Shown: positions 1 through 7,977 of the stretch, in pieces
How positions within the stretch are numbered: the stretch's first letter is position 1
Layout: each line of letters opens with the position of its first letter
Origin: an uncultured Candidatus Melainabacteria bacterium
GTDB lineage: Bacteria > Cyanobacteriota > Vampirovibrionia > Gastranaerophilales > Gastranaerophilaceae
Direction: 5' to 3'
Assembly (NCBI GenBank): GCA_950096985.1
Contig: CATNBA010000003.1
Coordinates: forward strand, 38,024 to 102,023
Length of the DNA: 64,000 nucleotides
Translations under genes and position numbers: made by a program
The notes under the pieces: generated by a model
Seen by the model: only the letters and a program-made list of their open reading frames with translations
What the model was told of the DNA's origin: nothing
Databases searched by the model: none

Positions 1-2
1 TG

Positions 3-449
3 TCACGCGAGATTAATAAGTCTACGGTTGATGCAAATATATATTGTGGCGGCGGCAAAACCCCGAAACCTACATTCTATTCGCACGTTGACGATTACAG
101 AGCATTTTTATATAATTATCTGCTTGATACCGAAAACAAACAATTCAGAGCATTATTCCTCGGTACAACAGGTCTGACCGCAATCGGATACGGCGGTAAA
201 CTCGCCGGTGATGCAATAAAAGAAGTTCAGGTTAAAAAACTTAATGCTGATACAGAGGCAGAACTACAACAAAGACTTGTTTCAACTGAACTTAAAAACT
301 TTAAATCTAAAAAGGATTCTGCAATTCAGCCTCTGATGGATGAATTTTACAAACAGGCGCGTGAAGGTAAACCTAAAGAAGAATTAAAAGTAATGGCAGA
401 GAATATATTGTTTGAAATCAAAAACGGACCTCCGTTTGTTTATTCGTAA
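3..449 (+). CDS. hypothetical protein, 5'-truncated by window edge
   Basis: Open frame from base 3 to TAA 447-449, not in the ORF track because the start is outside the window. Confidence 0.7.
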   Translation, partial: SREINKSTVDANIYCGGGKTPKPTFYSHVDDYRAFLYNYLLDTENKQFRALFLGTTGLTAIGYGGKLAGDAIKEVQVKKLNADTEAELQQRLVSTELKNFKSKKDSAIQPLMDEFYKQAREGKPKEELKVMAENILFEIKNGPPFVYS

Positions 450-459
450 GGCGGTAATT

Positions 460-912
460 ATGTACGTTCAACCTGTTCAATATAATCAATATAAACCTTG
501 TATGCTTCCGGCAGGAAAAAGAAATTATACTGTATTTGACCAAAATAAGATAGACTGTTTTGTTTCGCAAAAAGAAGCTTCTTTACCATATCTTGCTGAT
601 ATTTTAGTGCACTCGAATAATGAGGCTCAGATTACCGAAACGCTTTATATTGTTGATAGAATGCTTGATGAAGGGGTGAAAGGTATTGATAAAATGTATC
701 CTGTGTTGGCTCGTTTTAATAATACAACTTCCCCGAATATCCAGACATTTTTAGCAGGGATTTACAGAAAAACACAAGTTCCCGACGCGTTCGGTCCATT
801 AGTTAAGATGTTAATACAGAATTCTATGCGTCCTCACACTTCAAACTTCGACCCTAATGAAGAAATAGGCGGGGCTATACTTTCATACATATCGGACAGA
901 TTTAGAAATTGA
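460..912 (+). CDS. hypothetical protein
   Basis: ORF track 412..912; ATG at 460 (MYVQPVQYNQYKP) avoids overlap with the upstream frame. Confidence 0.7.
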   Translation: MYVQPVQYNQYKPCMLPAGKRNYTVFDQNKIDCFVSQKEASLPYLADILVHSNNEAQITETLYIVDRMLDEGVKGIDKMYPVLARFNNTTSPNIQTFLAGIYRKTQVPDAFGPLVKMLIQNSMRPHTSNFDPNEEIGGAILSYISDRFRN

Positions 913-951
913 TGGTTTGTAACGATTTTGTAACATGTATAAACACATGTT

Positions 952-979
952 TAAAGTTTTAGCTGACATGTGCCGACAA
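952..979 (+). promoter_or_regulatory. sigma28/FliA-like promoter TAAAGTTT-N12-GCCGACAA
   Basis: Close to the FliA consensus (TAAAGTTT...GCCGATAA); same motif and spacing upstream of two other genes in the window. Confidence 0.6.
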
Positions 980-1023
980 CATGACTACGAGTACTAAAAC
1001 CAACGAAAGGAAGTTCGACAGCA

Positions 1024-2100
1024 ATGGGAATGGCAGCGTCACAAGCTAGATTTTTAGGTCTGACAGCCAGAAAAAACAATGTTGAATTTGAAGGTCAGCA
1101 GATTAACCAACAAAGAACAACATTGTCTAACCAGTCTGCAAATTATTACAATAATTTGCTCGGTATGTCAGTACCTGTTCCGCCGTCTGTCGACGACTAC
1201 ACCAAAACGGTGTACACTTTTCAGGACGGTGCATTAACAAACCAGATTACCGCAATGATGGCTCAGCCTAACGGTGAGTATACTGTAAGCTATTTAAGAC
1301 AATGGACTGATGATTTTTCAGTAGTATCAGCAACTACAAGTATTGTTAACTCAAATGCTGCAAAAACTGTATTTAAAGTTGGTGCAACTACATTAAGACA
1401 AATGGGTGTAAATATTCCGACTACAGCTGAAGGCACTTATGATAAAGAGGCAGGCGGTGCAGATGACTATCTTGAATCTCTTTCTGCAGACCAGCTTAAA
1501 CAGCTTGTTAAAGAAGAAAAGGAATATATAGAATTACTTAAAAATAAATACGGTGCTGATAGCGAATATATGGTTCGTTACATTAAAAATACAACTACAG
1601 GCGAATATGAACCGTATTTTTATAAGAAAACAGATTTGACAGGTGCAAACTATGATAACAACGGTAATTCATTGTCAAATATCAACTGCTATAAAGTTGG
1701 CAGTGAAACAAAGTCAGAAGAAGTTAAAGCATTAACAGGCTGTAAAATTGAAAAAGACAGCTCAGGCAGATATATTAACTTAACTATTCCTGCTTACAAC
1801 GCAGATGGAACAGTTGATAAAGGCGGACATTCAATTACATACGCATTAACTACAGAAACAGCTACAGATCAGGCTGCTTATGAAGATGCTATGAACCAGT
1901 ATGAGTACAATAAATACGAATACGATCAAGCAATTCAAGAAATTAATGCCAAAATTGCAATTGTTCAACAGCAGGATAAAGACCTTGAATTGAGATTGAA
2001 ACAGCTTGATACAGAGCAAAAAGCAATTTCAACAGAAATCGATGCTGTATCACAGGTTATCCAAAAGAATACCGAATCATCCTTCAAAACCTTCGGATAG
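1024..2100 (+). CDS. hypothetical coiled-coil protein without Sec signal; N-terminus loosely like flagellar/T3-exported proteins
   Basis: 358-aa ORF, MGMAASQARFLGLTARKNNVEFEGQQINQQRTTLSNQ..., coiled-coil C-terminus. Confidence 0.8.
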   Translation: MGMAASQARFLGLTARKNNVEFEGQQINQQRTTLSNQSANYYNNLLGMSVPVPPSVDDYTKTVYTFQDGALTNQITAMMAQPNGEYTVSYLRQWTDDFSVVSATTSIVNSNAAKTVFKVGATTLRQMGVNIPTTAEGTYDKEAGGADDYLESLSADQLKQLVKEEKEYIELLKNKYGADSEYMVRYIKNTTTGEYEPYFYKKTDLTGANYDNNGNSLSNINCYKVGSETKSEEVKALTGCKIEKDSSGRYINLTIPAYNADGTVDKGGHSITYALTTETATDQAAYEDAMNQYEYNKYEYDQAIQEINAKIAIVQQQDKDLELRLKQLDTEQKAISTEIDAVSQVIQKNTESSFKTFG

Positions 2101-2160
2101 GGAGCGTAGCCGCTCCACCCGCCACATAAGGCTTTGTATACATTTACAAAACATCGGTGG
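2101..2160 (+). repeat. dispersed two-hairpin element, copy 1
   Basis: GGAGCG-TAGC-CGCTCC followed by CCACATAAGGCTTTG...TTTACAAAAC...GGTGG; related copy at 8581-8640. Confidence 0.5.
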
Positions 2161-2203
2161 CAAAACAAAATTTTTTCCTTTCCCTTTTTCCTATTGATTT
2201 TCT

Positions 2204-2234
2204 AACGACGAGCAACAGCAAGTCGTTTTTTTTT
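2204..2234 (+). terminator. intrinsic terminator
   Basis: AACGAC-loop-GTCGT followed by a T-run. Confidence 0.6.
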
Positions 2235-2247
2235 GCCGCCTAAGCGG

Positions 2248-2300
2248 CTCTCCTTGCCAATAAGTTAATTTATAGGTCAAGAAGTAAATAGCAAGGAGAG
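2248..2300. repeat. 10-bp perfect inverted repeat CTCTCCTTGC...GCAAGGAGAG
   Basis: Direct reading; 33-nt spacer, between convergent genes. Confidence 0.7.
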
Positions 2301-2313
2301 TTTTGGTAAGATT

Positions 2314-2646
2314 TTATTCGATTAACCCTATTTTCATAGCTTTATATACAACTTGCGGCATAGTCCTTGCTTCTAATTTTTGGAATAATCTTATAGCAAG
2401 CGCGTTGTATGAGTCTTTGGCATAAGATATTTTATTTTCAGAATTTTCAATAGCTTCGTTAAGTTCATTTTTATTTCTGCCTTGTGTAATTCCGACAAGC
2501 ACCTCAAATTCCAAATCAGTTAATGTAACATCAGGACAGCTTGTTCTTCTTCTTTCCTGTTCATTAATGTTTATAAGTGCTTGTTGTACAAAGTTTTGTG
2601 TTAGTAAAGTAAATAATTTGTGTCGTTCGTCCATTGTGTCCTCCAT
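2314..2646 (-). CDS. LuxR/GerE-type helix-turn-helix protein (putative)
   Basis: LTDLEFEVLVGITQGRNKNELNEAIENSENKISYAKDSYNALAIRLFQKLEAR resembles a LuxR C-terminal HTH. Confidence 0.5.
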   Translation of the reverse strand: MEDTMDERHKLFTLLTQNFVQQALININEQERRRTSCPDVTLTDLEFEVLVGITQGRNKNELNEAIENSENKISYAKDSYNALAIRLFQKLEARTMPQVVYKAMKIGLIE

Positions 2647-2711
2647 TTTATCTTATTAATGGTGCTTATACGCTAGTGTTTGCGTATCGTTTTCTGTCGT
2701 AAATTTATAAT

Positions 2712-2924
2712 ATGGATTTTGAACAAGAAGTATATTCAACTTTAGGTAATAATATTCGCAAATATCGATTGAAAAAAGGAATTACTCAAGAAAAACTTTC
2801 TGAGTTATTGGAAGCGAATTCTAAATTTATTGGTCATGTTGAAAGAGTTGAAAGGTATATAAGTTTGAAAAAACTTATTGCTTTATCTAAAATTTTAGAT
2901 GTCCCAATGAACAAATTTTTTTAA
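2712..2924 (+). CDS. XRE-family HTH regulator
   Basis: IRKYRLKKGITQEKLSELLEANSKFIGHVERVERYISLKKLIALSKILDVP. Confidence 0.85.
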   Translation: MDFEQEVYSTLGNNIRKYRLKKGITQEKLSELLEANSKFIGHVERVERYISLKKLIALSKILDVPMNKFF

Positions 2925-3035
2925 TGTCTAATATAGCTTCTTGACTATCATTATCATGTCTGAATTACATAATATTCTCCTGAATAGTGCTTATGTGGCA
3001 GTGGTGCTATATAGGTATACAATTATAATAAAAAT

Positions 3036-3281
3036 ATGTCAAGCTTTGAACAATATTTTTATAATCAAATAGGACAGCAAGTTCGTAAATACAGGCAATT
3101 GCATGGTTTGACGCAAGAAAAATTGTCAGAATTATTAGGTTTGAATGATAAATATATCGGACACGTGGAACGTTCTGAAAGAAATATTAGCAGTAAAGTT
3201 TTAATACAAATCTTAGATTTTTTTCATGTTACTCCACAAGAGTTTTTCGATTTTAATGAATTATATGTTTGGGATAAATAA
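3036..3281 (+). CDS. XRE-family HTH regulator (paralog of preceding gene)
   Basis: VRKYRQLHGLTQEKLSELLGLNDKYIGHVERSERNISSKVLIQILDFFHV. Confidence 0.85.
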   Translation: MSSFEQYFYNQIGQQVRKYRQLHGLTQEKLSELLGLNDKYIGHVERSERNISSKVLIQILDFFHVTPQEFFDFNELYVWDK

Positions 3282-3289
3282 TAGTTTTC

Positions 3290-3318
3290 TGGACAATAAA
3301 ACGGATTTATTATATAAT
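3290..3318 (+). promoter_or_regulatory. strong sigma70 promoter for candidate toxin mRNA
   Basis: TGGACA (3290-3295) - 17 nt - TATAAT (3313-3318). Confidence 0.65.
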
Positions 3319-3398
3319 TTATATGTAGGGCTTGGCACATACGCTAACTTCCGTCACACACAGTTTACGAAGAAATTGGACGAAAGGAGGGCTAAGCT

Positions 3399-3470
3399 AT
3401 GGTTGATAAAATAATAATGCTATTACTAGCATTTTCAATAGCAGTAATAGCATTAAATTTGAAACCGTAG
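3399..3470 (+). CDS. candidate type I toxin-like 23-aa hydrophobic peptide MVDKIIMLLLAFSIAVIALNLKP
   Basis: ATG 8 nt after AGGAGG (3385-3390); single hydrophobic segment; flanked by strong promoter and structured 3' region. Confidence 0.5.
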   Translation: MVDKIIMLLLAFSIAVIALNLKP

Positions 3471-3523
3471 GGTGCGAAGCAGAGTCTTTAATCCACCTTA
3501 AGCATTAAAGGCTCTCGCCCTAC
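3404..3523 (-). ncRNA. candidate antisense RNA (antitoxin-like), ~120 nt
   Basis: Minus-strand TTGACA-N17-AATAAT (3558-3530) with TSS ~3523; ends at a 13-bp stem (TAATGCTATTACT/AGTAATAGCATTA) followed by TTATTTTAT. Confidence 0.45.
3467..3523. other. long hairpin (8 bp + 12 bp with 6-nt bulge) 3' of the 23-aa ORF
   Basis: GTAGGGTG...AGAGTCTTTAAT - loop - ATTAAAGGCTCT CGCCCTAC. Confidence 0.75.
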
Positions 3524-3570
3524 ACCTATATTATTTACGATTTTGTTAGTTTTGTCAAGTGTAGTGAGTT

Positions 3571-4419
3571 ATGCAGAAAAAATATATTAATATTTTAAAT
3601 ATTCTTAAAGATGAAATACAGCAGGTTATAGAAGAAATGACGACAGGTGTTGACGTTCAAGAACCTTTGAAATCAAAACTTTTCAATCTTTTAAACGCGC
3701 CTTCAAAGCATATCAGACCGCTAATCTCTTTTTTATTTCTAAAAGCAATCGGTGAAAATATTGATGAAAAACAGGTTTTATATCAATCAGCAATCGAACT
3801 TGTTCATAATGCCTCGTTAATTCATGATGATGTAATAGATGAAAGTAAAATCCGCCGTAACACTCCAACTCTTAACAGTGAATTCGGCAACAAGCTGGCT
3901 GTGATTTGCGGGGACTATTTACTTTCCTCTGCGCTTGATAAAGTTCTTAAAATCGGGTCAATAGAGCTTGTAAAAATGTTTTCAAATACTCTTGAAGTTA
4001 TGAGCACAGGTGAAATAATTCAGCATTTTAATAAATTTAAAATTCCTACAGTGGATGAATATATTAAAAAATCTGCGCAAAAAACAGCGAAACTATTCGA
4101 AACTGCACTATGTGGCAGCTTGTTAATTGCACACGCAAAAATTGACGGATTGCAGTTTGCTCGTAATTTTGGCATAGCATTTCAAATCCGCGATGATTTG
4201 ATTAACTGTAAAACTACAAATTCTGATATAAAAGATGGCGTTTATAATGCGCCTGTTATATTTGCCGGCGGAACACAAATTTCTCAAGTTGCTATTGAAA
4301 AAACACAGACTTTGTTAAATAATTATATTAATTATGCACTTGAATGCTTGCAAGATATTGATGAAAATAAATATAAACTTGCGCTTGCAGAGCTTTTGGA
4401 GCTTATGAGATATGAATAA
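3571..4419 (+). CDS. polyprenyl synthetase family protein
   Basis: HNASLIHDDVIDE first Asp-rich motif; FQIRDDLIN at the second-motif position. Confidence 0.85.
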   Translation: MQKKYINILNILKDEIQQVIEEMTTGVDVQEPLKSKLFNLLNAPSKHIRPLISFLFLKAIGENIDEKQVLYQSAIELVHNASLIHDDVIDESKIRRNTPTLNSEFGNKLAVICGDYLLSSALDKVLKIGSIELVKMFSNTLEVMSTGEIIQHFNKFKIPTVDEYIKKSAQKTAKLFETALCGSLLIAHAKIDGLQFARNFGIAFQIRDDLINCKTTNSDIKDGVYNAPVIFAGGTQISQVAIEKTQTLLNNYINYALECLQDIDENKYKLALAELLELMRYE

Positions 4420-5068
4420 AATAAAAGAATTTGTACAAAAATATAAAAATGAATATATGAAGTTAAACCCGACTGCCAGAGAGATTATAGAAACTGTTGT
4501 TTTTGTAGTGGTAATGGTTATAATAATAAGATTTTTTGTCGGGGAAATCCGTTGGATACCTTCAGGTTCTATGCGTCCTACATTGATTGAAGGTGACAGG
4601 ATTATTGTTGAAAGATTTTCCAGATTTTATAAAACTCCTGAGCGTGGCGATATAATGGTTTTTTATCCGCCGTTTGAAAAACTGCCGAATACCCCCTGGC
4701 GTGTATTTTCACGTCTTACAGGGTTTTTCTGTAAGGATATTGCATATATTAAACGTGTAATCGGGATGCCCGGCGACAAGTTTGAGATTAAAACCGATGA
4801 AGAAGGCAAAAGCACTGTCTTTATTAATGATGAACCGTTAAAAGAAGATTATATCAGAAGTGATTATTACGATAAACCTTGCACGGATGACATGATTTGC
4901 GGACCTGTTGTAATCCCTGAAGGGCAATATATGATGATGGGTGACAACAGAGGTAATTCTCTTGACAGCAGATGGTGGGGGTTTTTGCCCGAAGACAGAT
5001 TTATTGGTAAAGCTGTTGTGCTATTTTGGCCGTTAAACCGAATTAAAACATTAAATTACAGCAAATGA
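4412..5068 (+). CDS. lepB: signal peptidase I
   Basis: IPSGSMRPTLIEGDRIIVERF, AYIKRVIGMPGD, MGDNRGNSLDSRWWGFLPED. Confidence 0.95.
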   Translation: MNKIKEFVQKYKNEYMKLNPTAREIIETVVFVVVMVIIIRFFVGEIRWIPSGSMRPTLIEGDRIIVERFSRFYKTPERGDIMVFYPPFEKLPNTPWRVFSRLTGFFCKDIAYIKRVIGMPGDKFEIKTDEEGKSTVFINDEPLKEDYIRSDYYDKPCTDDMICGPVVIPEGQYMMMGDNRGNSLDSRWWGFLPEDRFIGKAVVLFWPLNRIKTLNYSK

Positions 5069-5439
5069 TAAAATTTCATATAATCAGCTAAAATCTGTGA
5101 GCTTGTGCCATTGACAACAGTTGCTTTTAACTGTTGCTCTCTGTCAGTTTCCGAAGATTTTTGCACTTTATCGGTTTCTTTGTTTTGGGGTTCGGTTTGT
5201 TTAATTTGCTCTTGTGCTTGGATTTGAGCAACGTACTGCTCTGTAAGTTCTTGTATTTCTTGCAACCTTGCTTTGTCGCCGGAATATGAGCCTGTACTTT
5301 CTATGCCATTTTCTGAAAATTCTTTCAATATTTCTGCCCATTCTGAGTAATTTGCGATAGAAGTTCCTTGTGCCTGGGCTGATGCCTGGGCTTTTTGTAA
5401 TTCATCCTCTGATTGTATTCCGTCAACTTTAATGCTCAT
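5056..5439 (-). CDS. hypothetical protein
   Basis: 127-aa ORF, SD AAGGAGAG upstream on the minus strand. Confidence 0.7.
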   Translation of the reverse strand: MSIKVDGIQSEDELQKAQASAQAQGTSIANYSEWAEILKEFSENGIESTGSYSGDKARLQEIQELTEQYVAQIQAQEQIKQTEPQNKETDKVQKSSETDREQQLKATVVNGTSSQILADYMKFYHLL

Positions 5440-5527
5440 ATAAACTCTCCTTAAATATATTAAGAATATTATTCCCGTTTAATTTCAAAAAGTAATAATA
5501 TTGTAAAAAAAGTTAATATTTACAAGA

Positions 5528-5570
5528 TTGAATTTTTCTTGTAACTATTTTATAATATTAGTAATAGTTA
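5528..5570 (+). promoter_or_regulatory. sigma70 promoter with overlapping 8-bp palindrome
   Basis: TTGAAT-N17-TATAAT; TAACTATT (5542-5549)/AATAGTTA (5563-5570) flank the -10. Confidence 0.55.
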
Positions 5571-5583
5571 AAAGGAGTTAAAA

Positions 5584-6318
5584 ATGAGAAGATTAATATT
5601 CAATACTGTCGGGGGGGGGGCTTTTTTACGTCTGACTCCGAAAGCAGGATTTACATTAGCGGAGGTGTTAATAACATTAGGGATTATTGGTGTTGTTGCA
5701 GCATTAACTATGCCTTCACTTATACAAAATCATAAAGTAAAGACAACCGTTGTTAAACTAAAAAAAATGAATTCGGTATTGTCCCAAGCATATCAAATGT
5801 ATTTGAGAGAAAATGAAATGATGTTTATTGAGGCTGATGAAGGAGGGGCGGTCGATGCATTTAAGGTTTTTGAACCTTATTTGAAGATTGCGAAAGATTG
5901 CGGTACATCTTCTGGTGACGGTTGTGTGTATAAAGGTGCTTATCATTGTAAAAATGGAACATTGACCCATAATTATTCTAATAATAATTTTTACTATAAA
6001 GTTTTGCTTGCTGATGGCGCTTCAATATGGTTTAGGGGTGGTGGTAATCCAGATTTTAATATTGATATTTTTTACGACATAAATGGTGATAAAGGTCCAA
6101 ATAAGTGGGGGCATGATCTTTTTGAATTTCTTGTAACTGATAAAGGAGTTTATGCAAACGGTAGTTCTGCACTTATGGAAACAGCAAGTTTTGATATTAC
6201 TTGTGCGCCTGAAAATGCTGCTGGTTATGGCTGTGCGGCATGGGTAATTTATAATGAAAATATGGATTATTTAAAATGCAGTGATTTGTCGTGGACAGGA
6301 AAACGAAAATGCGATTAG
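5584..6318 (+). CDS. type IV prepilin-like protein with G10 tract near the start
   Basis: GFTLAEVLITLGIIGVVAALTMPSLI N-methylation motif. Confidence 0.85.
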   Translation: MRRLIFNTVGGGAFLRLTPKAGFTLAEVLITLGIIGVVAALTMPSLIQNHKVKTTVVKLKKMNSVLSQAYQMYLRENEMMFIEADEGGAVDAFKVFEPYLKIAKDCGTSSGDGCVYKGAYHCKNGTLTHNYSNNNFYYKVLLADGASIWFRGGGNPDFNIDIFYDINGDKGPNKWGHDLFEFLVTDKGVYANGSSALMETASFDITCAPENAAGYGCAAWVIYNENMDYLKCSDLSWTGKRKCD

Positions 6319-6371
6319 TATTATTTGTTTAATTAAAAATTAAATAATTAAAAATATTAAGAAAAATTTAC

Positions 6372-6407
6372 AAAAGCCTAAAAAGTTCTTTTATTAGGCT
6401 TTTTTTA
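6372..6407 (+). terminator. intrinsic terminator
   Basis: AAAAGCCTAA...TTAGGCTTTTTTT. Confidence 0.85.
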
Positions 6408-6575
6408 ACACGCAGGCTAATATTGAAACTGTGCCATATTTAAAAAAACAACTAAAACCTGCCTGCATTATTTATATGAAAAACATGCTCAAACTGCTTG
6501 CAAATGAATATTTTGCAAGTATGATTATTAAAGTGCATACATGTGCACAATGCCGAAATTTGAAAAGGAAAACAA

Positions 6576-6791
6576 ATGTCAAAAGACGTAATAGAATTAG
6601 AAGGAACAATTTTAGAAGCTATGCCGAATGCTATGTTTCGCGTAAAGCTTGAAAATGACCACGAAATACTCGCTCATATATCAGGTAAAATCAGAAAAAA
6701 TTTTATTAGAATTTTGCCGGGTGATAAAGTTAAAGTAGAAATGACACCTTATGATTTGAGCAGAGGACGTATCACATTCAGACTTAAATAA
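6576..6791 (+). CDS. infA: translation initiation factor IF-1
   Basis: [66 protein letters not shown]. Confidence 0.97.
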   Translation: MSKDVIELEGTILEAMPNAMFRVKLENDHEILAHISGKIRKNFIRILPGDKVKVEMTPYDLSRGRITFRLK

Positions 6792-6826
6792 ACAGTACAT
6801 CTCACTTAATATAAAGGAAAAACAAA

Positions 6827-6940
6827 ATGAAAGTAAGATCATCAGTAAAACCAATTTGCGATAAATGCAAATGTATCAAAAGAAAAGGCAGAATTGCCGT
6901 AATTTGCGAAAACCCTAAACATAAACAAAGACAGGGATAG
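6827..6940 (+). CDS. rpmJ: 50S ribosomal protein L36
   Basis: [37 protein letters not shown]; absent from the ORF track because of its length. Confidence 0.97.
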   Translation: MKVRSSVKPICDKCKCIKRKGRIAVICENPKHKQRQG

Positions 6941-7036
6941 GCGTAAATGCTGAAATCGCGGGCTTACAGCGATTGGTGAGGAAGTATTTATCCCTCATAC
7001 ACAAAAAAATCTAACAACAAGAAAGGAAAAAGAAAA

Positions 7037-7402
7037 ATGGCAAGACTATCTGGGGTAGATTTACCTCGTAACAAAAGAATGGAAATCGCGTTGACATATA
7101 TTTATGGCATCGGACCTACTAGAGCTAAAAAAATTCTTGAAGCTACTAACATTTCACCTGATTTAAGAACAGATGATTTAACAGATGAAGATATTAAAGT
7201 TTTAAGAAATGAATTAGCTAACTATCACATTGAAGGTGACCTTCGTCGTGAAGTTACAATGCACATTAAACGTTTACAGGAAATCGGTTCATACAGAGGT
7301 ATGAGACATAAACGCAACCTTCCATGCCGCGGTCAAAGAACAAAAACTAACGCAAGAACAAGACGCGGTAAAAAAGGTATGGCAATCACTAAGAAAAAAT
7401 AG
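7037..7402 (+). CDS. rpsM: 30S ribosomal protein S13
   Basis: S13 family sequence and gene context. Confidence 0.97.
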   Translation: MARLSGVDLPRNKRMEIALTYIYGIGPTRAKKILEATNISPDLRTDDLTDEDIKVLRNELANYHIEGDLRREVTMHIKRLQEIGSYRGMRHKRNLPCRGQRTKTNARTRRGKKGMAITKKK

Positions 7403-7429
7403 TAAACATAAAAAATAGAGGAAATAAAA

Positions 7430-7816
7430 ATGGCAAGACCAGTAAAAACTAAGAAAAAAGAAAAAAAGAACGTATTGCAGGGTGTTGTACACATTCAATC
7501 AACATTCAACAATACAATCGTAACTTCTACTGATACTCAAGGTAATGCTATCGCTTGGGCAACAGCAGGTGCTTCAGGCTTTAAAGGAGCTAGAAAAGGT
7601 ACTCCGTTTGCAGCTCAGTCAGCAGCAGAATCAGTAGCTAAAAAATCAATTGACCAGGGTATGAAAAAAGTTGAAGTTCATATCAAAGGACCTGGTTCAG
7701 GTAGAGAAACAGCTATCCGTGCTATTCAAGCAGCAGGTTTGGAAATTACATTGATTAAAGATGTAACTCCTATTCCTCACAACGGTTGCAGACCGCCTAA
7801 GAAAAGACGTGTATAG
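7430..7816 (+). CDS. rpsK: 30S ribosomal protein S11
   Basis: S11 family sequence ([20 protein letters not shown]). Confidence 0.97.
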   Translation: MARPVKTKKKEKKNVLQGVVHIQSTFNNTIVTSTDTQGNAIAWATAGASGFKGARKGTPFAAQSAAESVAKKSIDQGMKKVEVHIKGPGSGRETAIRAIQAAGLEITLIKDVTPIPHNGCRPPKKRRV

Positions 7817-7914
7817 TACGAGCCTGCAACAGGGCTAAGGTTCAGCTGCAATAATGTTTTGAAGCTCATAACTCACTCCCGCAAATGCTAGCAGGCAAAA
7901 CAATCATAATGTAC

Positions 7915-7959
7915 TCGGGGGCTTGCTTTAAGCCAAAAAGCAAACCGTAGATGCCCCGA
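7915..7959 (+). promoter_or_regulatory. structured leader hairpin immediately upstream of rpsD
   Basis: TCGGGG(G)C / GCCCCGA outer stem and TTGCTTT/AAAGCAA inner stem, just before the SD. Confidence 0.5.
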
Positions 7960-7977
7960 AAAGAAAAGGAGAAAATA

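Noticed and set aside
6431-6652. ORF 6431..6652 (+)
   Set aside because: Overlaps infA out of frame and covers the infA leader hairpins
7289-7498. ORF 7289..7498 (-) and similar antisense ORFs over ribosomal genes
   Set aside because: Shadow ORFs of highly expressed genes with no supporting signals
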